A stretch of DNA of 64,000 nt from Sinorhizobium terangae (GTDB lineage Bacteria; Pseudomonadota; Alphaproteobacteria; Rhizobiales; Rhizobiaceae). Under the pieces are notes generated by a model. It ran no database searches. It saw only the letters and a list, made by a program, of their open reading frames with translations, and had not been told where the DNA came from. The stretch is from positions 62,001 through 126,000 of the forward strand of contig NZ_CP121659.1 in assembly GCF_029714365.1 (NCBI RefSeq), read 5' to 3'. This document shows, piece by piece, positions 59,052 through 64,000 of the stretch; the stretch's first letter is position 1; each line of letters opens with the position of its first letter. A program made the position numbers and the translations under genes.

Positions 59052-59668
59052 ATGTGCGGGCCTTGACGGACGAGATCCTGAAACGGGCGGCCGGCGCCGC
59101 CCGTTTCGTCGTTGCGATCGCCGGCCCCCCGGGTGCCGGCAAATCGACGCTCTCCGAAGCGCTCGCCAAGGCGCTCGTCGCGGCCGGAGCGAAGACGGCT
59201 GTCCTGCCGATGGACGGCTTCCACATGGACAATGCCGTGCTCGAAGAGAAGGGACTGCTTGCCCGCAAGGGCGCGCCGGAAACCTTCGACTTCCGATCGT
59301 TTCTCTCGACGGTCGTCGCCGTACGGGCCAATGACGGCGAAGTTCTGGTGCCGATCTTCGACCGGTCGCGCGAACTGGCAATTGCGTCCGCGCGGGTGGT
59401 GGCGCCGGAAACGCGCATCATCCTTGTCGAAGGCAACTATCTCATGCTCGATGAGACGCCGTGGAACAGGCTCGACGGCGCCTTCGACTTTTCGATCTTC
59501 ATCGATCCTGGCCTTGAGGTGATCGAGCGGCGATTGCTGCAACGCTGGTTCGAACACGGCTATGACGACGAGACCGCCAAGGCGAAGGCGTTCGGCAACG
59601 ACATTCCAAACGCCCGGCGCGTTCTCGGCAGTTACCGGCCGGCCGACCTCGTCATCCGGGATTTCTGA
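59048..59668 (+). CDS. frcK: FrcK: P-loop kinase of the fructose operon
   Basis: A 206-residue nucleoside/pantothenate-kinase-like P-loop protein. Walker A AIAGPPGAGKSTLSEAL near residues 23-39, PMDGFHMDN near 55, ILVEGNYLMLDE near 123 and RRLLQRWFEHG near 163 match the panK/uridine-kinase superfamily. It is the fourth gene of frcBCAK with an ATGA overlap with frcA. In S. meliloti it is not essential for fructose growth as reported for the operon; the true substrate is unknown. A separate fructokinase (61770) handles fructose phosphorylation. Confidence 0.92.
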   Translation: MNVRALTDEILKRAAGAARFVVAIAGPPGAGKSTLSEALAKALVAAGAKTAVLPMDGFHMDNAVLEEKGLLARKGAPETFDFRSFLSTVVAVRANDGEVLVPIFDRSRELAIASARVVAPETRIILVEGNYLMLDETPWNRLDGAFDFSIFIDPGLEVIERRLLQRWFEHGYDDETAKAKAFGNDIPNARRVLGSYRPADLVIRDF

Positions 59669-59680
59669 GAGATGGCTCGA

Positions 59681-59727
59681 AGCGGGATGAGGAAAAGTGT
59701 GCGCGGTTTTCCGCCCGCATCCCGCTC
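59681..59727. repeat. Palindromic intergenic repeat after frcK
   Basis: AGCGGGATG and CATCCCGCT enclose GGAAAA and TTTTCC, so the element folds into one long stem with an internal bubble. Similar short units are frequent 3' to genes in Sinorhizobium. It starts 13 bp past the frcK stop and may serve as a terminator. Confidence 0.6.
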
Positions 59728-59875
59728 TCAGATTTTCGAATCGCCATTGTGTTTTGCGGCGCAATGATGATATCGAGGCGCGGTTTCACCAAATGAAGTC
59801 CCGCCCATCGAGCGCACCGGCCGGCCGCAATGCCGCTCGCGCCGATCGGACGCGAGCATCGGGAGAACGCTGACC

Positions 59876-60913
59876 ATGCAAGAACTCGTTATCCGCCGCC
59901 CGGATGATTGGCACCTTCACCTGCGCGACGGCGGTATGCTGCGCGGCGTGATCGCGGACACGAGCCGCCAATTCGCCCGCGCCATCATCATGCCCAATCT
60001 GGTGCCGCCGGTCGTGACCACCGCAGATGCGGCCGCCTATCGCGAGCGCATCCAAGCCGCCGTTCCCGCGGAAGATCGGTTCGAGCCGCTGATGACGCTC
60101 TACCTGACCGAGGGCACCGACCCGGACGATGTCGAGGCGGGCTACAGGCGTGGCCTCGTCAAGGCGGTCAAGCTCTATCCGGCCGGGGCGACGACCAACT
60201 CCAACAGCGGCGTTCGCGACATCGAGAAGGCGATGCCGGTTCTGGAGCGAATGGCGGAGATCGGCGTGCCGCTCTGCGTTCACGGCGAGGTGACGACCGC
60301 ACACGTCGACATCTTCGACCGCGAAGCGGTGTTCATCGAAACTGTGCTCGACCCGCTCCGCCGGCGGCTGCCGGAGCTTCGGATCACGATGGAACACGTA
60401 ACAACCAAGGACGGCATCGACTATATCAGGTCGTCGAAGGCCAATCTCGCCGGCTCGATCACGACCCACCATCTGATCATCAACCGCAACGCCATTCTCG
60501 TCGGCGGTATCAAGCCGCACTACTACTGCCTGCCGGTCGCCAAGCGCGAAACGCACCGCCTGGCGCTGCGCGCGGCTGCAACGTCCGGTGACGTTCGCTT
60601 CTTCCTCGGCACCGATTCCGCGCCCCATGTCGATCCGCTCAAGGAATGCGCCTGCGGCTGCGCCGGCATCTACACCTCGATCAATACCATGAGCTGCCTT
60701 GCCCATGTCTTCGAGGAGGAGGGCGCGCTCGACCGCCTCGAGGCGTTTGCATCGTTGAACGGTCCCGCATGGTATGGCCTGCCAGTCAACGAAGAGACGA
60801 TCACATTACGCAAGAGCGAAGAGCCTGTCCGCTATCCCGCCAAGGTCGAGACGGAAGCAGGCCCGGTCACGGTTTTCGATCCGATGTTCCCGCTCCACTG
60901 GGCGGTTGTCTGA
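59876..60913 (+). CDS. pyrC: Dihydroorotase
   Basis: Class II dihydroorotase of 345 residues, third step of pyrimidine synthesis. Zinc and substrate motifs are intact: [12 protein letters not shown] near residue 12, the carboxylated Lys in [15 protein letters not shown] near 98, CVHGEV near 138, [11 protein letters not shown] near 175 and LGTDSAPH near 247. Starts [15 protein letters not shown] at 59876. Followed by pyrE after 77 bp. Confidence 0.97.
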   Translation: MQELVIRRPDDWHLHLRDGGMLRGVIADTSRQFARAIIMPNLVPPVVTTADAAAYRERIQAAVPAEDRFEPLMTLYLTEGTDPDDVEAGYRRGLVKAVKLYPAGATTNSNSGVRDIEKAMPVLERMAEIGVPLCVHGEVTTAHVDIFDREAVFIETVLDPLRRRLPELRITMEHVTTKDGIDYIRSSKANLAGSITTHHLIINRNAILVGGIKPHYYCLPVAKRETHRLALRAAATSGDVRFFLGTDSAPHVDPLKECACGCAGIYTSINTMSCLAHVFEEEGALDRLEAFASLNGPAWYGLPVNEETITLRKSEEPVRYPAKVETEAGPVTVFDPMFPLHWAVV

Positions 60914-60990
60914 TTAACGAGTTTTGTTTGTCGCGCGACTGACGCCGAGAACCGGTTCTCGCTTTCGGGTCACGCTAGAAGGAGTGATTC

Positions 60991-61689
60991 ATGTTTTCCA
61001 ACGCGTTCACCGACAAGGCGGTGATGGCCGAACTGGTCGCGAAAATGCTCTGGGAGATCAAGGCGGTGCATTTCCGCGCCGACGAGCCCTACAAGCTCTC
61101 CTCCGGCATGGCGAGCCCCGTCTATATCGACTGCCGCAAGCTGATTTCCTATCCGCGCATCCGCTCGGCGGTGATGGATTTCGCCGCCGCGACCATCCTT
61201 CGCGAGGCCGGCTTCGAACAGTTCGACGTTGTCGCCGGCGGCGAGACGGCTGGCATTCCCTTCGCGGCCATGCTTGCCGAGCGGCTCGGCCTGCCGATGA
61301 TCTATGTGCGCAAGGTCCCGAAGGGCCACGGACGCAATGCCCAGATCGAGGGCCATATGCAGGAAGGAGCGCGCGTCCTGGTGATCGAGGATCTGACGAC
61401 CGCCGGCGGCTCGATGTTCAAGTTCATCGATGCGATCCGTGCGGCCGGCGGCATTGTCGACCACGGCATCGCGCTCTTCTATTACGACATCTTCCCGGAA
61501 GCGCGCGGCAACATGAAAGCGAAGGGCGTCGACCTGCACTTCATCGCCACGTGGCGCAACGTGCTGGCGGTTGCCCGCGAGCAGGCGCTGTTCGACGAGA
61601 AGACGCTGAACGAGGTCGAAGCCTTCCTCAACGCTCCGCTCGCCTGGTCCGGCCGCAACGGCGGCGTCAGCGCACTCGCAGCCCAGTGA
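60991..61689 (+). CDS. pyrE: Orotate phosphoribosyltransferase
   Basis: Joins orotate and PRPP to give OMP, the step after dihydroorotate oxidation. The 232-residue protein has the PRPP-binding motif [19 protein letters not shown] near residues 130-148, [15 protein letters not shown] for orotate binding, and [16 protein letters not shown] as the flexible catalytic loop. The ATG at 60991 follows AAGGAGTG. Pairs with pyrC to form a small pyrimidine operon. Confidence 0.96.
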   Translation: MFSNAFTDKAVMAELVAKMLWEIKAVHFRADEPYKLSSGMASPVYIDCRKLISYPRIRSAVMDFAAATILREAGFEQFDVVAGGETAGIPFAAMLAERLGLPMIYVRKVPKGHGRNAQIEGHMQEGARVLVIEDLTTAGGSMFKFIDAIRAAGGIVDHGIALFYYDIFPEARGNMKAKGVDLHFIATWRNVLAVAREQALFDEKTLNEVEAFLNAPLAWSGRNGGVSALAAQ

Positions 61690-61769
61690 GCTTTCCGCTG
61701 GCTTTGGCAGGAAATCTGATTTAAATCGATTGAATAATCGGAGAAATAACCGTTGAGGGAGGAATGCCG

Positions 61770-62696
61770 ATGATCGTCTGCTGCGGGGAAGCCTTGATCG
61801 ATATGCTGCCGCGCGACACGGCAGCCGGGGAGAGCGCCTTTGCCCCCTATGCCGGCGGCGCGATCTTCAATACCGCGATCGCGCTAGGGCGGCTCGGCAT
61901 CCCGACCGGCTTCTTTACCGGCCTTTCCGATGACATGTTCGGCGATATCCTGCGCGCTACGCTGAAAGCCGCGAATGTCGATTTTGGCCCTTGCGCGACC
62001 CTGCCGCTGCACACGACGCTTGCCTTCGTGAAACTCGTCAACGGTCATGCGAGCTATGCCTTCTTCGACGAGAACACCGCGGGGCGAATGATCACCAGCG
62101 AGCATCTGCCGGCGCTCGGCGATTCCTGCGAAGCGCTGCATTTCGGGGCGATCAGCCTCATTCCCGAGCCATGTGGCTCGACTTATGAAACCTTGATGGT
62201 GCGCGAGCACGAGAAACGCGTGATCTCATTCGATCCGAACATCCGCCCCGGTTTCATCAAGGACCGCGAGGCGCATCTCGGCCGCATGAACCGCATGGCC
62301 GCGATGTCCGACATCATCAAGTTCTCGGACGAGGATCTCGCCTGGTTCGGCATGGAAGGGAGCCATGACGAGCTTGCCGCCGAATGGCTGAAACGCGGCC
62401 CCAAGCTGGTGCTGATCACAAAGGGCGCCGATGGCGCGGTGGGCTATACAAGAAACCACAAGGTCGAAGTCGCTGGCGAACGCGTCGCGGTTGTCGATAC
62501 GGTCGGCGCCGGCGATACGTTCGATGCCGGCGTGCTGGCTTCATTGAAGCTCAACAGCCTGCTGACCAGGGGTGCGGTGGCAAATCTGAGCGAAGAGGCG
62601 GTCCGTCAGGCGCTGGCGCTCGGCGCAAAGGCAGCCGCGGTCACAGTCTCGCGTGCCGGCGCAAATCCGCCATGGCGGCATGAGCTCGGGCTTTGA
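61770..62696 (+). CDS. frk: Fructokinase (PfkB family)
   Basis: Sugar kinase of 308 residues. ICCGEALIDMLPRD-type start (here IVCCGEALIDMLPRD), YAGGAIFNTAIALGRLG near residue 28, and the catalytic motif DTVGAGDTFDAGVLA near 250 are present, and the overall pattern is that of bacterial fructokinases. The ATG at 61770 is preferred to the one at 61764 because GGGAGGA ends 7 nt ahead of it. It should convert the fructose imported by FrcBCA to fructose 6-phosphate, the substrate of the pgi gene just downstream on the opposite strand. Confidence 0.93.
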   Translation: MIVCCGEALIDMLPRDTAAGESAFAPYAGGAIFNTAIALGRLGIPTGFFTGLSDDMFGDILRATLKAANVDFGPCATLPLHTTLAFVKLVNGHASYAFFDENTAGRMITSEHLPALGDSCEALHFGAISLIPEPCGSTYETLMVREHEKRVISFDPNIRPGFIKDREAHLGRMNRMAAMSDIIKFSDEDLAWFGMEGSHDELAAEWLKRGPKLVLITKGADGAVGYTRNHKVEVAGERVAVVDTVGAGDTFDAGVLASLKLNSLLTRGAVANLSEEAVRQALALGAKAAAVTVSRAGANPPWRHELGL

Positions 62697-62780
62697 GGTT
62701 GATACCTGCGACATCAGGCCATCGGCCGATATGATCGGCATTTGATCGCAGTACGGAGAAATCTGGACCGGAATCGTCGC

Positions 62781-63053
62781 CACCCCCTCTGCCCTGCCGG
62801 GCATCTCCCCACAAGGGGGAGATCGGCAAGCGGCAAAGTCTCGCTCCGCCAAACCCGCGGTATCCAGTGCAGAGGTATCTCCGGCCAGGAGCGTGCCCCC
62901 AGCTACAGCGCCGCGCGTCCAATCGGACGCGCAAAGGTCGCTGTAGCATATTGAATTGCTGCATGACTTTGTCCTTAAATCGATTCCGATTTAAGGAATC
63001 ATGCAGTAATCTCCCCCCTGTGGGGGAGATGCCCGGCAGGGCAGAGGGGGGCG
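62781..63053. repeat. Composite palindromic element with a nested repeat
   Basis: The left arm CCCCCTCTGCCCTGCCGGGC and following CATCTCCCC (62783-62823) recurs inverted as the right arm (63009-63053). Each arm also holds an own ATCTCCCCC / GGGGGAGAT hairpin. Inside lie about 80 bp of unique sequence and copy 5 of the two-hairpin repeat. It would fold as a large cruciform in the frk/pgi 3' region. Confidence 0.75.
62903..63008 (+). repeat. Two-hairpin intergenic palindromic repeat, copy 5
   Basis: The best-preserved copy: CTACAGCG / CGCTGTAG with inner GCGCGTCC / GGACGCGC stem, then the second hairpin TGCTGCATGA...CCTTAAATCGATT / CCGATTTAAGG...TCATGCAGTA. Both stems are complete, which defines the full-length unit. 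Confidence 0.8.
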
Positions 63054-63070
63054 TCGCTCGCTGCTTTCGC

Positions 63071-64000
63071 TCAGCGCGCCGCCTTCAACAACGCCGCAAC
63101 AAGGCCGGCCGTCGAAGAATCATGCCCCTCGGCGCTTTCCTTGCCTTCAACGACCGGAAGCAGCCCCGTGGCCAATTCCTTGCCAAGCTCGACGCCCCAT
63201 TGGTCAAAGGAATTGATGTTGAAGAGCGCACCTTCGACGAAGACGCGATGTTCGTAAAGCGCGATCAGACGCCCAAGCGCGAAGGGATCGAGCTCATCGT
63301 AGACGATGGTGATAGACGGCCGGTTGCCGGTGAAGACGCGATGCGGCGCGATGTTGTCGGCCTTGGCGTCATCCATGCCCTTCGAGGTGAGTTGTGCCTT
63401 GGCTTCGGCAAGCGTGCGACCCTTCATCAAGGCCTCCGATTGCGCCAGGCAGTTCGCCATCAGCAGTTGGTGCTGGTGACGCAGTTGCTTTTCGTGGCCA
63501 TTGGCGGCGATCATGAACTCGGCCGGGATGATGTCGGTGCCCTGGTGGATCAATTGGTAGAAGGCGTGCTGGCCGTTGGTGCCCGGTTCGCCCCAGACGA
63601 CGGGACCGGTCGAGAATTCGACCGGTGTGCTGTCCATGGTGACGCCCTTGCCGTTCGATTCCATGTCGAGCTGCTGCAGATAGGCCGGGAAGCGCGCAAG
63701 GCGCTGGTCGTAGGGCAGGATCGCCCGCGACGGATAGCCGAGCACGTTGCGGTGATAGAAGCCGATCAGGCCAAGCAGCATCGGAACGTTCTGGCGCAGC
63801 GGGGCGTTGCGGAAATGTTCGTCGATGGCATGGCCGCCGTCGAGGAAGCGCCCGAAATTTTCCTTGCCGATCGCGATCATCAGGGGCAGGCCGATCGCCG
63901 ACCAGATCGAATAGCGTCCGCCGACCCAGTCCCAGAAGCCGAAGACGCGCGCCTGATCGATGCCGAAGGCCGCGACCTTGTCGAGCGCGGTGGAGACCGC
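63071..64000 (-). CDS. pgi: Glucose-6-phosphate isomerase, C-terminal part
   Basis: Interconverts glucose 6-phosphate and fructose 6-phosphate. The 310 visible codons run off the right edge and start within the gene. [26 protein letters not shown] is the PGI signature region (split here as [18 protein letters not shown]), and [21 protein letters not shown] followed by the [12 protein letters not shown] motif with catalytic Lys complete the C-terminal domain. It links the fructose route (frc, frk) to the pentose phosphate/Entner-Doudoroff entry point. Confidence 0.96.
   Translation of the reverse strand, partial: AVSTALDKVAAFGIDQARVFGFWDWVGGRYSIWSAIGLPLMIAIGKENFGRFLDGGHAIDEHFRNAPLRQNVPMLLGLIGFYHRNVLGYPSRAILPYDQRLARFPAYLQQLDMESNGKGVTMDSTPVEFSTGPVVWGEPGTNGQHAFYQLIHQGTDIIPAEFMIAANGHEKQLRHQHQLLMANCLAQSEALMKGRTLAEAKAQLTSKGMDDAKADNIAPHRVFTGNRPSITIVYDELDPFALGRLIALYEHRVFVEGALFNINSFDQWGVELGKELATGLLPVVEGKESAEGHDSSTAGLVAALLKAAR

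Larger units (their letters stand above)
62697..63070. other. 374-bp intergenic region filled by nested repeats
   Basis: Almost all of the space between convergent frk and pgi is repeat DNA: a long inverted repeat (arms 62781-62823 and 63009-63053) encloses the two-hairpin repeat copy 5 (62903-63008). No gene is seen. Confidence 0.75.

Noticed and set aside
1..64000. CRISPR array, insertion sequence, prophage or integrative element
   Set aside because: No regularly spaced direct repeats, transposase, integrase or phage structural frames were found, and the single tRNA has no duplicated 3' end nearby.

Overview
This 64 kb window is ordinary chromosomal DNA of high GC content from a fast-growing rhizobium, most likely Sinorhizobium/Ensifer. 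The grounds are the gene set and order (rpmH-rnpA-yidC with engB and argB nearby; putA; a 3',5'-/2',3'-cyclic-nucleotide cluster resembling clr/cyaD1/spdA of S. meliloti; frcR-frcBCAK; pyrC-pyrE-frk-pgi) and short intergenic palindromic repeats typical of this group. No insertion sequence, prophage, CRISPR array or rRNA operon was seen. One tRNA (Arg, ACG) is present. The first gene and pgi are cut by the window edges.

Layout. 0-13.4 kb: dapE and, 11 kb away, dapD of lysine/diaminopimelate synthesis, separated by an accessory block: an RND efflux operon that also carries a pseudo-esterase lacking all three catalytic residues, a LysR regulator, an HxlR/SugE-Gdx divergent pair, a 1-Cys peroxiredoxin and a DEAD-box helicase. 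13.7-24.3 kb: LOG-family protein, EF-hand protein, HAD phosphatase, EamA transporter, ada plus a PEP-mutase-like gene, argB, then an ECF sigma factor/RskA-type anti-sigma pair followed by a secreted fasciclin protein and a Tat-exported MsrB, a DUF1269 protein and engB. 24.3-27.5 kb: a wrecked EamA transporter pseudogene, then rpmH-rnpA-yidC transcribed leftwards.

27.6-40.6 kb: a chemoreceptor; a three-gene operon of a TVP38 membrane protein, a MerA-like flavoprotein and an orphan histidine kinase; the tRNA; a methyltransferase; an unusual locus with an exported beta-barrel-like protein, a large acidic DUF4114 protein without N-terminal signal and a membrane-anchored LuxR-type regulator; an ICMT-like methyltransferase and a 28-residue membrane microprotein. 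40.1-46.2 kb: DUF1810, aldo/keto reductase, YigZ-family protein and bifunctional putA. 46.4-53.1 kb: SpdA-like phosphodiesterase, a hydroxyproline epimerase/dehydratase-family enzyme, Sel1-repeat and FecR-like exported proteins that share an intergenic region with a near-perfect Clr box, a CHASE2 adenylate cyclase and the CRP-like regulator Clr.

53.3-64 kb: DoxX, a RbsD/FucU-type mutarotase, the ROK regulator frcR divergent from the fructose ABC transporter operon frcBCAK, then pyrC, pyrE, fructokinase and the 3' part of pgi. Together these make a fructose uptake and phosphorylation route that enters central metabolism at glucose-6-phosphate isomerase. Two families of palindromic repeats occupy many intergenic spaces, in one case nested inside each other.
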